Source: Nocardiopsis sp. TSRI0078
GTDB taxonomy: Bacteria > Actinomycetota > Actinomycetes > Streptosporangiales > Streptosporangiaceae
Direction: 5' to 3'
Length of the DNA: 64,000 bases
NCBI RefSeq assembly: GCF_001905145.1
Contig: NZ_LWLB01000033.1
Coordinates: forward strand, 1-64,000
The notes beneath the pieces are model-generated. The model worked only from the letters and a program-made list of their open reading frames with translations. It had not been told where the DNA came from and did no database searches. A program made the translations under genes and the position numbers. The stretch's first letter is position 1; every line of letters begins with the position of its first letter. This document shows positions 1 to 11,705 of the stretch, piece by piece.

Positions 1-390
1 CACCAGCGGGGCGCCGACCCTCTGCGCGATGTGCCGGGCCTGGACCTTGTCGCCCAGGGCGGTGATCGCCGCGGGCGGGGGGCCGATCCAGGTCAGCCCG
101 GCATCGATCACGGCCTGGGCGAAGTCGGCGTTCTCGGCCAGGAACCCGTACCCCGGGTGGACGGCGTCGGCGCCCGTGCGGTGGGCCACGTCCAGGAGCT
201 TGTCGATGTCCAGGTAGGAGTCGGCGGGGGTGGACCCGCCCAGGGTGTGGGCCTGGTCGGCGATCTTGACGTGCAGGGCGTCCAGGTCGGGCTCGGCGTA
301 GACCGCGACGCTGGCCAGCCCCGCGTCGCGGCAGGCACGGGCGATACGCACGGCGATCTCACCGCGATTGGCGATCAGTACTTTACGCAC
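1..390 (-). CDS. Acyl-CoA carboxylase alpha chain, biotin carboxylase N-terminus (cut by window edge)
   Basis: This is the first 130 codons of a biotin carboxylase / biotin carrier subunit of an acyl-CoA carboxylase. It would carboxylate biotin with ATP and bicarbonate so that the beta subunit can carboxylate acetyl- or propionyl-CoA. The start reads [18 protein letters not shown], the typical opening of the ATP-grasp biotin carboxylase N-lobe, and [10 protein letters not shown] follows near residue 76. I chose the GTG at 390 because an AGAAGGA ribosome site lies about 9 nt upstream and the family opening begins there. The rest of the gene lies to the left of the window. It is transcribed in the same direction as the beta and epsilon genes just upstream, so the three probably form one holoenzyme. 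Confidence 0.93.
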   Translation of the reverse strand, partial: MRKVLIANRGEIAVRIARACRDAGLASVAVYAEPDLDALHVKIADQAHTLGGSTPADSYLDIDKLLDVAHRTGADAVHPGYGFLAENADFAQAVIDAGLTWIGPPPAAITALGDKVQARHIAQRVGAPLV

Positions 391-471
391 GGTGGTCAAT
401 CCTTCTGCTGTGGCGTGGGACGGACAGCGCGCCGGCCGCGCCGTGGGGAGTCCGGGGACGGGAGGGCGGGG

Positions 472-696
472 TCATCGCGTGCTCATCCGCCAGGTACCGG
501 GCCCGGGCCGCAGGGGGGCGCGCAGCTCCCGTGAGCGGTCCCGCCACCCGGACGGGCGCTCCGGCTCCGGCTCCTCGGCGGCCCGGCGGGCGGCGGCCGC
601 GCGCGCACTGAGCACCGCGGTGAGGACCGCGACCTCCTCGGCGGTCGGCTCGCCGCGCACCACGGCCAGGTGCGGTGGGTTCTCCGGCGCGCTCAC
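472..696 (-). CDS. accE: Acyl-CoA carboxylase epsilon subunit
   Basis: This 74-residue protein resembles the small epsilon subunits found only in actinobacterial acyl-CoA carboxylases, which stabilise the alpha-beta complex. It opens [20 protein letters not shown]; the HLxVVRGxPTxEE motif is the family hallmark. The middle is Ala/Arg-rich ([11 protein letters not shown]), and a tryptophan-containing tail ([18 protein letters not shown]) closes it. The GTG start overlaps the TGA stop of the beta-subunit gene (GTGA at 693-696), so translation is probably coupled and the subunits made in proportion. The family is short and variable outside these motifs, so the assignment rests on motif, size and position together. 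Confidence 0.9.
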   Translation of the reverse strand: MSAPENPPHLAVVRGEPTAEEVAVLTAVLSARAAAARRAAEEPEPERPSGWRDRSRELRAPLRPGPGTWRMSTR

Positions 697-2303
697 AGCG
701 GGATGTTCCCGTGCTTCTTGGGAGGCAGCTGCTTGCGCTTGTTCCGCAGCGCCCTGAGCGCCTTGGCGATCTGGACGCGGGTCTCGGAGGGCATGATGAC
801 CCCGTCCACGTACCCCCGCTCGGCGGCGGAGTAGGGGTTGAGGAGGGTGTCCTCGTACTCGCCGATGAGCCGGGCGCGCTCGGCCTCGACGTCGTCGGCC
901 GCGGCCAGGGTGCGCCGGTGCAGGATGTTCACAGCCCCTTGGGCACCCATGACCGCGATCTGCGCGGTGGGCCAGGCCAGGTTGACGTCGGCGCCCAGGT
1001 GCTTGGAGCCCATGACGTCGTAGGCGCCGCCGAAGGCCTTGCGGGTGATCACGGTGATCAGGGGGACCGTGGCCTCGGCGTAGGCGTACAGCAGCTTGGC
1101 GCCGCGCCGGATGATGCCGTCCCACTCCTGGTCGGTGCCGGGCAGGAAGCCGGGCACGTCCACGAAGGTCAGCACCGGGACGTTGAAGGCGTCGCAGGTG
1201 CGCACGAAGCGCGCGGCCTTCTCGGAGGCGTCGATGTCCAGGCAGCCCGCGAAGCTCATGGGCTGGTTGGCCACGACGCCGACGGAACGGCCGTCCACGC
1301 GGCCGTAGCCCACCACGATGTTGGTGGCGAACTGGGAGTGGACCTCCAGGAAGTCGCCGTCGTCCAGGACGGTCTCGACGACCGTCCTCATGTCGTAGGG
1401 CTGGTTGGCCGAGTCCGGGATGAAGGCGTCCAGGGCCAGGTCGGCGTCGGTGGCCTCGTCGCCGGGGGCGTCCTCGGGGGGCAGGACCGGCGGGTCCTCC
1501 AGGTTGTTGTCGGGCAGGTGCGAGAGCAGCGTCTTCACGTACTCGATCGCGTCCTGCTCGTCGGCGCCCATGTAGTGCGCCACGCCCGACCTGGTGTTGT
1601 GGGTGCGGGCACCGCCCAGCTCCTCCATGGAGACGTCCTCGCCGGTGACCGTCTTGATGACGTCGGGGCCGGTGATGAACATCTGCGAGGTCTCGTCGAC
1701 CATCACGATGAAGTCGGTGAGGGCGGGGGAGTAGACGTGGCCACCCGCGGCGGCGCCCATGATCAGGGAGATCTGCGGGATGACACCGGAGGCGTGGGTG
1801 TTGCGCTTGAAGATCTCGGCGTACAGGCCCAGCGCGACCACGCCCTCCTGGATGCGCGCTCCGCCGCCCTCGTTGATGCCCACGACGGGGCACCCGTTGG
1901 TGAGGGCGTGGTCGAGGACCTTGACGATCTTCTCGCCGTAGACCTCGCCCAGCGACCCGCCGAAGACGGTGACGTCCTGGCTGAACACGGCGACGGGGCG
2001 CCCGTCGACCGTCCCGTGGCCGGTGACGACGCCGTCGCCGTAGGGGCGGTTGCTCTCCAGCCCGAAGCTGGTGGAGCGGTGTCGGGCCAGGGCGTCGAAC
2101 TCCACGAACGAGCCTGGGTCGAGCAGTGCGTCGATCCGCTCCCGGGCGGTCATCTTGCCTTTGACGTGCTGTTTCTCAACGGCTCTGGCCGACCCTGCGT
2201 GTACGGCCTCGTACCGGCGTCGTTGCAGGTCGGCGAGCTTGCCCGCGGTCGTGTGGATGTCGATCTCGTCCGCGGACAGTGGTTCAGGGGCTTCGGTGGC
2301 CAT
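693..2303 (-). CDS. pccB: Acyl-CoA (probably propionyl-CoA) carboxylase beta subunit, carboxyltransferase
   Basis: This 536-residue carboxyltransferase moves CO2 from carboxybiotin to acyl-CoA, giving methylmalonyl-CoA or malonyl-CoA. The two crotonase-like halves carry the expected glycine-rich oxyanion segments: [13 protein letters not shown] near 142-154, [16 protein letters not shown] near 183-198, and [20 protein letters not shown] near 432-451. It ends KKHGNIPL, typical of actinobacterial PccB/AccB. In streptomycete enzymes an Asp versus Ile in the GGAY(D/I)VM segment sets propionyl versus acetyl preference. This protein has Asp429 (GGAYDVM), so I infer propionyl-CoA as main substrate. 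The ATG at 2303 has no clear ribosome site. It is followed by accE with a 4-nt overlap. Confidence 0.93.
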   Translation of the reverse strand: MATEAPEPLSADEIDIHTTAGKLADLQRRRYEAVHAGSARAVEKQHVKGKMTARERIDALLDPGSFVEFDALARHRSTSFGLESNRPYGDGVVTGHGTVDGRPVAVFSQDVTVFGGSLGEVYGEKIVKVLDHALTNGCPVVGINEGGGARIQEGVVALGLYAEIFKRNTHASGVIPQISLIMGAAAGGHVYSPALTDFIVMVDETSQMFITGPDVIKTVTGEDVSMEELGGARTHNTRSGVAHYMGADEQDAIEYVKTLLSHLPDNNLEDPPVLPPEDAPGDEATDADLALDAFIPDSANQPYDMRTVVETVLDDGDFLEVHSQFATNIVVGYGRVDGRSVGVVANQPMSFAGCLDIDASEKAARFVRTCDAFNVPVLTFVDVPGFLPGTDQEWDGIIRRGAKLLYAYAEATVPLITVITRKAFGGAYDVMGSKHLGADVNLAWPTAQIAVMGAQGAVNILHRRTLAAADDVEAERARLIGEYEDTLLNPYSAAERGYVDGVIMPSETRVQIAKALRALRNKRKQLPPKKHGNIPL

Positions 2304-2568
2304 AACTAGGCAGGTTAACCGCGCGCCGACCGCGTCCGGGAACCGAGCCCTGGGTTACTGGTCGGTAGGTGTGCTTCGGCGCGGTCGGCCCCGGGTCCGC
2401 CCCCGGGACCGGTTCCGCACGCGAAACGAGGGTGCGCGCACCGGGAAAACGGCGTGAGGGAATGTGCATCCTTTTCTCATCAGCAACAATTCTTAACGCC
2501 CGGGCAAAACATCGAAAATGTGCCCCCGCGCACCTGGCGGCGGGTGCGATCTCTGTAGGGTCGGGGCC

Positions 2569-5211
<2,643 letters not shown>

Positions 5212-5222
5212 CCGCCGGCCGG

Positions 5223-5280
5223 CCCGTGCGCGAGGGCGCCCCGCACCCGGAAGGGGGTGCGGGGCGCCCTCGCGCACGGG
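5223..5280. terminator. Very long perfect hairpin between ppc and the Uma2-like gene
   Basis: A perfect 26-bp inverted repeat (5223-5248 with 5255-5280) surrounds a 6-nt loop, GGAAGG. It lies just after the ppc stop and before the convergent Uma2-like gene, so it can end transcription from both sides. There is no U-tract, as is common for actinobacterial terminators. Confidence 0.85.
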
Positions 5281-5289
5281 CGGAGCCCG

Positions 5290-5913
5290 TTACCCGGGGA
5301 AACCGCTGGTGTCGATGGTGAGGTCGAACGGCTCGGGGAGGTGGATCTCCTTGCCGAAGGGCACCTGCGTGGCGCTGGTGTACCTGCCGTTCTCCGGGTC
5401 GGAGTAGAGGGTGAACTCGCCCCCCACCGGTCTGCGGGTCCCAGCGTTCCACCAGCAGGTACAGGGGGATCCCGGCGTGCGCGTAACCCCGGAGCTTGGC
5501 CTTGCGGTCCCTCTCAGCGGTGCTCTTGGACGTCACCTCGGCGACGAGGAGGGCGTCGGCCGCGGAGCGCTCGGGGGAGCGGTCGAGTACACGCCCTGGC
5601 AGAACCACGAGGTCAGGGATGTACAGGCTGTTGCGTGTCGGCACCCGCACGTCGATGTTCTGGTGGATGGTGCATTCGCTGACCGCGCTGCCCTCACGGA
5701 ACTTCTCACGGAAGAGCCGCGTCCGGAGCAGGTCGATGATCTCGCTGCGCTCGTCCTTGGGGGAGTCATGATGCTGATCGCGCCTTCGATGATCTCGGCC
5801 CGCCAACCCTCGGGCAGGTCCAGCTCTCGCCAGGCGCGCAACACGACTTCCCAGTGGGACGGCATACCGACTGATGCCTCCGATACCTCCGGGGCCGCTT
5901 CCACGATCGTCAT
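5290..5913 (-). pseudogene. Uma2-family (DUF820) putative endonuclease with two frameshifts
   Basis: The gene encodes a Uma2/DUF820 protein, a PD-(D/E)XK-fold family of uncertain function. It begins at ATG 5913 (GGAGGTGA 8 nt upstream) with MTIVEAAPEVSEASVGMPSH and reads to GAISIMTPP. The frame then shifts at the G5 run 5759-5763 into KDERSEIIDLLRTRLFREKF through YIPDLVVL and EVTSKSTAERDRKAKLRGYA (the PD...ExK core) to WDPQTGG. It shifts back at the C6 run 5420-5425 and ends EFTLYSDPENGRYTSATQVP...IDTSGFPG. The two one-base shifts cancel, so the total is exactly 208 codons. Both lie in homopolymers, so sequencing error is as likely as true inactivation. Confidence 0.8.
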
Positions 5914-6043
5914 CCGTCGCGTCACCTCCGGTAGCTGAATGTGACAGCGCACGGTCACCGACGTGCTGCTTTCAGCGTAACCGGCGGGCTCCTCCCGCAC
6001 ACGGGTTTGCCGGACCGGGTCGCGGCCCTGCTGTAATGGGGAC

Positions 6044-6904
6044 ATGGCCAGTGCACCCGACCCCTTCCCGCGGCCCCCGCTCGACGCGGCGGCCCTCGAC
6101 GCCGCCCTCGTCCACCCGGGCGGCATGTGGCAGCGGATCGAGGTACTCCCCGAGGCCGGTTCCACCAACACCGAGCTGGCCGGACGGGCCCGGCGGGGCG
6201 CCCCGCACGGGAGCGTGCTGGTCACCGAGCACCAGACCGCCGGGCGCGGCCGCCTCGGCCGCGGCTTCTCCACACCGCCGCGCGCCGCCCTCACCTTCTC
6301 CCTCCTGGTCCGGCCCGGGGTCCCCGCCGCGAGGCTGGGCTGGCTGTCCGCGCTCATGGGCGTGGCCGCCGTCGACGCGGTGCGCCGGGTACCGGGGGCC
6401 GGGGCGGCGCTCAAGTGGCCCAACGACGTCATCGTCCCCGAGGGCCTGCGCGCCGATCCCGGGTCAGGCGACGGCAAGCTCGCCGGAATCCTGGCCGAGG
6501 CCGACTTCTCCTCGGAAGCGGCGGGCGTGGTCGTGGGGATCGGGATCAACGTCTCCCAGGACCGGGCCGAACTGCCCGTGGACACCGCCGTCTCCCTGCG
6601 CGGCGAGGGCTTCGGCGACCTGGACCGGGGCGCTCTGCTCGCCGCCGTCCTGGGCGGGTTCGAGGAGCTGTACACGGTGTGGACCGCCGCGGGGGGTGAC
6701 GCCGAGGCCAGCGGCCTGGCCGCCCTCTACCGGGGCATGTGCACCACCATCGGCCGCCGCGTGCGGGTGCACCTTCCCGGGGAGCGGTTCCTGGAGGGCA
6801 CCGCGACCGGTGTCGACTCCGACGCCCGGCTTCTGGTGGAGGGTCCCGAAGGAGAACGGGCCCTGAACGTGGGCGACGTCGTGCACGTGCGTCCCGGCGC
6901 TTGA
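6044..6904 (+). CDS. birA: Biotin--[acetyl-CoA-carboxylase] ligase
   Basis: This 286-residue enzyme activates biotin as biotinyl-AMP and attaches it to the carrier lysine of the acyl-CoA carboxylase. Motifs in order are GSTNTELA near 43, TEHQTAGRGRLGR near 62-74 (the GRGRxGR biotinyl-AMP loop), LKWPNDVIV near 123, KLAGILAE near 147 and VGIGINVS near 164. A short C-terminal SH3-like domain follows. There is no N-terminal winged helix, so it is a monofunctional class I ligase and not a repressor. Its position beside the carboxylase genes fits its substrate; streptomycetes keep the same birA-carboxylase linkage. Confidence 0.96.
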   Translation: MASAPDPFPRPPLDAAALDAALVHPGGMWQRIEVLPEAGSTNTELAGRARRGAPHGSVLVTEHQTAGRGRLGRGFSTPPRAALTFSLLVRPGVPAARLGWLSALMGVAAVDAVRRVPGAGAALKWPNDVIVPEGLRADPGSGDGKLAGILAEADFSSEAAGVVVGIGINVSQDRAELPVDTAVSLRGEGFGDLDRGALLAAVLGGFEELYTVWTAAGGDAEASGLAALYRGMCTTIGRRVRVHLPGERFLEGTATGVDSDARLLVEGPEGERALNVGDVVHVRPGA

Positions 6905-7086
6905 CCTGCCCGTACGGGACGACCGGCCGCCCGCGCTGCGGGGGCCGTCCGGCCCCTGGACGGCGCCCGCCCCTGCGGGGGAGCGGACGCGGGCGTAAGC
7001 TGGAGGGGAACCCAGTGCCGCGCCACCGGCCGGTGACGAAGTGACTGTTCCCCGTTCCGGCGGGGATGGCCCGTGAAAGAGAACGT

Positions 7087-8073
7087 ATGTCGTCGCGTCC
7101 CGACCCGAAAGCGATCGAGTCCGCCCTGCTCGGCGGTGAGGCGGTCTACACCAGGGAGCAGGCGATCGAGCTCGCCGGAGCCGACGCCGAGCTGGCCGGA
7201 CGCATCTGGCGTGCCCTCGGCTTCCCCAACCAGGGCGACGACACGGTCACCTTCGCCGAGAGCGACGTCGAGTCGCTGCGCATCGCCAACTCCCTGCTCC
7301 AGGAGGGCGTCCTGGACGAGGAGGGCGTGGTCCGCTTCGCCCGCGCGATGGGCCAGACCATGGCGCGCCTGGCCGACTGGCAGACCAGCATCCTGAGCAC
7401 GCTCATCTTCCGGGAGGGCGAGGACTCCGTCAGCCCGCTGATGGGCCGGGTCAAGGAGCTGCTGCCGGACGTCGAGCGGCTCCTGCTGCACATCTGGCGC
7501 CGCCAGCTCTCCGCCTCCGCGGCCCGCACACTCGCGGTGATGTCCAACGGCCAGGACAGCGTGCCCAACTACTACCCGCTGATCGTGGGGTTCGCCGACC
7601 TGGTCTCCTTCACCACGCTGAGCCGTGAGCTGGACGAGGTCGAGCTGGCCGGGGTGGTCGAGGGCTTCGAGGCCACCGCCGCCGACATCGTCGCCTCCGG
7701 GGGCGGCCGCGTCGTCAAGACCCTGGGCGACGAGGTCCTCTACGTGGCCGACTCCCCGGCCGAGGCCGCCGACATCGCGCTGCGCCTGGCCTCGGGCGTC
7801 AAGACCCACGTGGAGGTGCCCGACGTCCGGGTGGGCCTGGCCTCCGGCCCGGTCCTGACCCTGCACGGCGACGTGTTCGGCACGACCGTCAACCGCTCCA
7901 GCCGCCTGACCTCCTTCGCCCGCCCCGGCACGGTCCTGATCGACGACAACCTCGCCGAGAGCCTCGCCGACGAGGAGGGCCTGCAGGTGGTCAGGGTGCG
8001 TGCCCGCCACGCGCACGGTCTCGGACTCATCCAGCCCTACGCGCTGCGCCGCAACTTCGAGCCCGGGGGCTGA
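7087..8073 (+). CDS. cya: Class III adenylate cyclase with N-terminal regulatory domain
   Basis: The protein (328 residues) would make cAMP from ATP. Residues about 1-150 form a helical N-terminal region like the Ad_Cy_reg domain of mycobacterial Rv1264, which senses pH and inhibits the catalytic part. The cyclase homology domain runs about 163-300: FADLVSFT gives metal Asp171, KTLGDEVLYV gives Asp215, and GDVFGTTVNRSSRLTS supplies the NxxxR pair Asn269/Arg273. No transmembrane segment is seen, so it is cytosolic. I prefer the ATG at 7087 (GAGA upstream) over one seven codons earlier. Its place after birA matches the streptomycete arrangement, where the neighbouring cyclase is the main cAMP source; orthology is inferred. 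Confidence 0.92.
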   Translation: MSSRPDPKAIESALLGGEAVYTREQAIELAGADAELAGRIWRALGFPNQGDDTVTFAESDVESLRIANSLLQEGVLDEEGVVRFARAMGQTMARLADWQTSILSTLIFREGEDSVSPLMGRVKELLPDVERLLLHIWRRQLSASAARTLAVMSNGQDSVPNYYPLIVGFADLVSFTTLSRELDEVELAGVVEGFEATAADIVASGGGRVVKTLGDEVLYVADSPAEAADIALRLASGVKTHVEVPDVRVGLASGPVLTLHGDVFGTTVNRSSRLTSFARPGTVLIDDNLAESLADEEGLQVVRVRARHAHGLGLIQPYALRRNFEPGG

Positions 8074-8160
8074 ACCGTACCCGCCGCACGTGTGCGTCCG
8101 GGCGCGGAGGGATAGGCTCGAAGGCGTCGGACCAGCCCGCGAGAGACCAGGTGGTGAGCC

Positions 8161-8796
8161 GTGAGCGTTCCTTCCCCCGTCCAGCGCCTGCGTACCTCGG
8201 GTGTCGTCAGCCTGGAGGGAGGCGAGTTCGGTGTCGAGAACAACGTGTGGATCGTCGGGGACGAGGACAGCGCGATCGTCGTCGACGCCGCGCACGACCA
8301 CGAGGCGATCGCCCGCGCCCTGGGCGACCGCGAGCTGATGGCGATCGTGTCCACCCACGGGCACAGCGACCACGTCGACGCGGCCGTCGCCCTGGCCGAC
8401 CTCACCGACTGCCCGATCCTGCTGCACCCCGAGGACGCCGAGCTGTGGCACCGGGTGTATCCGTACCAGGAGCCCGACGCGCCGCTGCTCCACGGTGAGG
8501 CGCTCGTGGTCGGCGGCGTGGAGCTGAACATCCTGCACACACCGGGGCACACCCCCGGCGGTGTGTGCCTGTACGCGCCCGAGCTCGGGGCGGTCTTCAC
8601 CGGGGACACCCTCTGCGCGGACGGACCCGGCGCCACCGGCCAGCCCCTCTCGGACTTCCCGACGCTCATCGCCTCGATCCGCGACCACCTCGCGGGCCTG
8701 CCGGGCGACACGGTCGTCCACCCCGGCCACGGCGAGTCCACCACCGTCGCCGAGGCCGCCGAGCACATCGACGACTGGGTCGCCCGCGGCTTCTGA
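8161..8796 (+). CDS. Metallo-beta-lactamase-fold hydrolase (glyoxalase II-like)
   Basis: This 211-residue protein carries all metal-binding motifs of the binuclear MBL fold: THGHSDHVDA (His66, His68, Asp70, His71), HTPGHTPGG (His126/His130), FTGDTL (Asp149) and HPGHGE (His190). The short length and TPGHTPGG sequence are typical of hydroxyacylglutathione-hydrolase-like actinobacterial proteins that may act on mycothiol or other thioesters; the substrate cannot be read from sequence. The GTG start has AGGTGG upstream. It is downstream of the cyclase, in the same direction, after an 87-nt gap. It converges on the first succinate dehydrogenase operon across a GC-rich region of about 130 nt. Confidence 0.93.
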   Translation: MSVPSPVQRLRTSGVVSLEGGEFGVENNVWIVGDEDSAIVVDAAHDHEAIARALGDRELMAIVSTHGHSDHVDAAVALADLTDCPILLHPEDAELWHRVYPYQEPDAPLLHGEALVVGGVELNILHTPGHTPGGVCLYAPELGAVFTGDTLCADGPGATGQPLSDFPTLIASIRDHLAGLPGDTVVHPGHGESTTVAEAAEHIDDWVARGF

Positions 8797-8925
8797 CCCG
8801 GCACCGCCGAGGTCCCGCGCCACCGCGCCGGATCCCGGCGGGGGAGCGGGCGCGCCGCGGCGCCCCGCGGGGGAGGGGCCCTCCGCCCGCGGTGGCGGCC
8901 GCGCACGGCGCCGCCGCGGCGCCCC

Positions 8926-9717
8926 TCAGGTCCTGTCGGAGTGGCTCCCGACGTTGGGCACCGGCGGGGTGTCCTTCGGACGCACGCCGATCTTCGACCC
9001 GAGCCACACCAGCGGGTCGTACTTGCGGTCGGCCACCCGCTCCTTCAGCGGGATCAGCGCGTTGTCGGTGATGTGGATGTTCTCGGGGCACACGTCCGAA
9101 CAGCACTTGGTGATGTTGCAGTAGCCCAGCCCGAACTCGTCCTGGGCGATGAGCCTGCGGTCGGCGGTGTCCTCGGGGTGCATCTCCAGCTCCGCCACCC
9201 GCATGAGGTAGCGCGGGCCCGAGAAGTGCTCCTTGTTCTCCTCGTGGTCGCGGATCACGTGGCAGGTGTTGTTGCACAGGAAGCACTCGATGCACTTGCG
9301 GAACTCCTGCTGGCGCTCCACGTCCTCCTGCTGCATCCGGAAGTCGCCCGGCGACTTGTTCGGGTCGGGGGTGAAGGAGGGGATCTCCCGTGCCTTCTGG
9401 TAGTTGTACGACACGTCGCACACCAGGTCCCGGACCACCGGGAAGGTGCGCATCGGCGTCACCGTCACCACCTCGTCCTCGTCGAACACGCTCATCCGCG
9501 TCATGCACGACAGCCGCGGGTGGCCGTTGATCTCCACCGAGCACGAACCGCACTTGCCCGCCTTGCAGTTCCACCGCACCGCCAGGTCGGGGGTCTGCGT
9601 GGCCTGGAGGCGGTGCAGCACGTCGAGCACCACCTCGCCCTCGTTGGCCTCCACCCGGTACTCGGCGAGTCCTCCCTCACCGGAACCGCGCCACACCCTG
9701 AACACACGCTCGCTCAT
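8926..9717 (-). CDS. Succinate dehydrogenase/fumarate reductase iron-sulfur subunit, Sdh1 type
   Basis: This 263-residue subunit passes electrons from the flavoprotein to the membrane quinone site. An N-terminal plant-type [2Fe-2S] domain has CKAGKCGSC (Cys51, 56, 59) plus Cys71. The C-terminal ferredoxin-like domain has KCIECFLCNNTC near 141-152 and CNITKCCSDVCPEN near 200-212 for the [4Fe-4S] and third cluster. The extended C-terminus (YDPLVWLGSKIGVRPKDT) resembles mycobacterial Rv0247c more than the sdhCAB subunit encoded at 16563. It is the last gene of a three-gene operon; its ATG overlaps the stop of the flavoprotein gene (ATGA, 9714-9717). Confidence 0.95.
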   Translation of the reverse strand: MSERVFRVWRGSGEGGLAEYRVEANEGEVVLDVLHRLQATQTPDLAVRWNCKAGKCGSCSVEINGHPRLSCMTRMSVFDEDEVVTVTPMRTFPVVRDLVCDVSYNYQKAREIPSFTPDPNKSPGDFRMQQEDVERQQEFRKCIECFLCNNTCHVIRDHEENKEHFSGPRYLMRVAELEMHPEDTADRRLIAQDEFGLGYCNITKCCSDVCPENIHITDNALIPLKERVADRKYDPLVWLGSKIGVRPKDTPPVPNVGSHSDRT

Positions 9718-11678
9718 GACTGGCCCTCCTCGGCCGCGTCGTCCGCCGCCCCGGCCTCGGGCAGCTCCTCCTCCGTCAGGTACTTGGCCAGCTCCTCGCG
9801 TCCGAAGAGGGCGAGCAGCCCGGCGGGGATGTCGGCGACCGGACGCCGGGACAGCGACACCCGTCCGGACGCGTCCGCGCGCACCTCCAGGTTGACCCTG
9901 CGCCACTCCGCCGACATGTCGGGGAAGTCGTCCCGGGTGTGCCCGCCGCGCGACTCGGTCCGCTCCAGCGCGGCCGCGGCGACCGCGCGCGAGACCAGGA
10001 CCATGTTGGGCAGGGCCAGCGCCAGGTGCCATCCCGGGTTGTACACCCGGTCGCCGGGCGCGCTGAGCAGGCGCGAGCGCTCTCCCAGCGCGTCCAGGCG
10101 CTCCAGGGCCCGCTCCATCTCCGGGCCGCGCCGGATGATGCCGACCAGGTCGTTCATCGTCTCCTGCAGCTCGGTGTGCAGCGTGTACGGGTTCTCCCCG
10201 TCGCCCTGCTTGAGGAACTCCAGGGCGTAGGAGGCGGCCTCCTCCGCGACGCGGTCCACGGTCCGCCTCGGGATCTCTCCGCCGCCGAGCCCGTCCAGGT
10301 AGGCGGCGGCGCCCATACCGGCCCTGCGCCCGAACACCAGCAGGTCCGACAGCGAGTTGCCACCCAGCCGGTTGGAGCCGTGCATGCCGCCCGCCACCTC
10401 CCCGGCGGCGAACAGCCCCGGCACGTCGGAGGCGGCGGTGTCGGCGTCCACCCGCACCCCGCCCATCACGTAGTGGCAGGTCGGGCCCACCTCCATGGGC
10501 TCCGCGGTGATGTCCACGTCCGCCAGCTCCTTGAACTGGTGGTGCATGGACGGCAGGCGCCTGCGGATCTCCTCGGCGGGCAGGCGCGAGGACACGTCCA
10601 GGAAGACGCCGCCGTGCGGTGAGCCGCGCCCCTCCTTGACCTCGGTGTTGATCGCCCGCGCGACCTCGTCGCGCGGCAGCAGCTCCGGCGGCCTGCGGTG
10701 GCCCGCGGGATCGGAGTACCAGCCGTCGGCCTCCTCCTCGCTCTCGGCGTACTGGGAGCGGAACACGTCCGGCACGTAGTCGAACATGAACCGCCTCCCC
10801 TCGGAGTTGCGCAGCACGCCGCCGTCGCCGCGCACCGACTCGGTGACGAGGATGCCCTTCACCGACGGGGGCCAGACCATCCCCGTGGGGTGGAACTGGA
10901 CGAACTCCATGTTGATCAGGGAGGCCCCGGACCGCAGCGCCAGCGCGTGGCCGTCGCCGGTGTACTCCCAGGAGTTGGAGGTGGTCCGGAAGGCCTTGCC
11001 GATGCCCCCGGTGGCCAGGATGACCGCGGGCGCCTCGAAGAGCACGAACCCGCCGTCCACCCGGCGGTAGCCGAACGCGCCGACGATCCGGCCCGGCCTC
11101 CCCCCGCCGCCCTCGCCCTCGTCCTCGGTGATCAGCCGGGTGACCGCCGTCTCGGCGAACACCCGGATGCGGGCCTCGGGGTCGCCCAGCTCCGCGGCGT
11201 CGGCCTGCTGGAGCGCGACGACCCGCTGCTGGAGGGTGCGGATCATCTCCAGGCCGGTGCGGTCGCCCACGTGCGCCAGCCGCGGGTACTCGTGGCCGCC
11301 GAAGTTGCGCTGGCTGATCCGTCCGTCCCCGGTGCGGTCGAACAGCGCGCCCCAGTACTCCAGCTCCAGGATGCGCTCGGGCGCCTCGCGGGCGTGCAGC
11401 TCCGCCATGCGCGGATCGTTGAGGAACTTGCCGCCGCGGACGGTGTCGCGAAAGTGCACGCGCCACTCGTCGTCGGCGTTGGCGTTGCCCAGGGCGGCGG
11501 CCGCGCCGCCCTCGGCCATCACCGTGTGGGCCTTGCCGAACAGCGACTTGGAGATGACCGCCGTGCGCTTGCCCTGCTCGCGGGCGGCGATCGCGGCGCG
11601 CAGCCCGGCTCCGCCCGCCCCGATCACCACGACGTCGTAGGTGTACCGGGTGATCTCGGGCTCTGCTGTGGGGGGCAT
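9714..11678 (-). CDS. Succinate dehydrogenase/fumarate reductase flavoprotein subunit, Sdh1 type
   Basis: This 654-residue FAD subunit oxidises succinate or reduces fumarate. The Rossmann dinucleotide motif VVVIGAGGAGLRAA lies near 17-29. His51 in KAHTVMAEGG is the expected covalent FAD attachment. MEFVQFHPTG and HGSNRLGGNSLSDLLVFGRR form the substrate and capping regions. The RNFGGHEYPRLAHVGDRTG segment and overall length match the mycobacterial Rv0248c group rather than classical SdhA. It starts 27 nt after the anchor gene, preceded by a strong purine stretch (GGGGAGAGGAAGG), and overlaps the iron-sulfur gene by 4 nt, so all three are probably on one message. Confidence 0.96.
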   Translation of the reverse strand: MPPTAEPEITRYTYDVVVIGAGGAGLRAAIAAREQGKRTAVISKSLFGKAHTVMAEGGAAAALGNANADDEWRVHFRDTVRGGKFLNDPRMAELHAREAPERILELEYWGALFDRTGDGRISQRNFGGHEYPRLAHVGDRTGLEMIRTLQQRVVALQQADAAELGDPEARIRVFAETAVTRLITEDEGEGGGGRPGRIVGAFGYRRVDGGFVLFEAPAVILATGGIGKAFRTTSNSWEYTGDGHALALRSGASLINMEFVQFHPTGMVWPPSVKGILVTESVRGDGGVLRNSEGRRFMFDYVPDVFRSQYAESEEEADGWYSDPAGHRRPPELLPRDEVARAINTEVKEGRGSPHGGVFLDVSSRLPAEEIRRRLPSMHHQFKELADVDITAEPMEVGPTCHYVMGGVRVDADTAASDVPGLFAAGEVAGGMHGSNRLGGNSLSDLLVFGRRAGMGAAAYLDGLGGGEIPRRTVDRVAEEAASYALEFLKQGDGENPYTLHTELQETMNDLVGIIRRGPEMERALERLDALGERSRLLSAPGDRVYNPGWHLALALPNMVLVSRAVAAAALERTESRGGHTRDDFPDMSAEWRRVNLEVRADASGRVSLSRRPVADIPAGLLALFGREELAKYLTEEELPEAGAADDAAEEGQS

Positions 11679-11705
11679 GTGGTCGTGCCTTCCTCTCCCC
11701 TTGGC

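Noticed and set aside
2304-2320. Leaderless promoter for pccB
   Set aside because: TAACCT on the minus strand ends about 8 nt from the start, but no -35 box lies at a suitable distance, so support is too weak.
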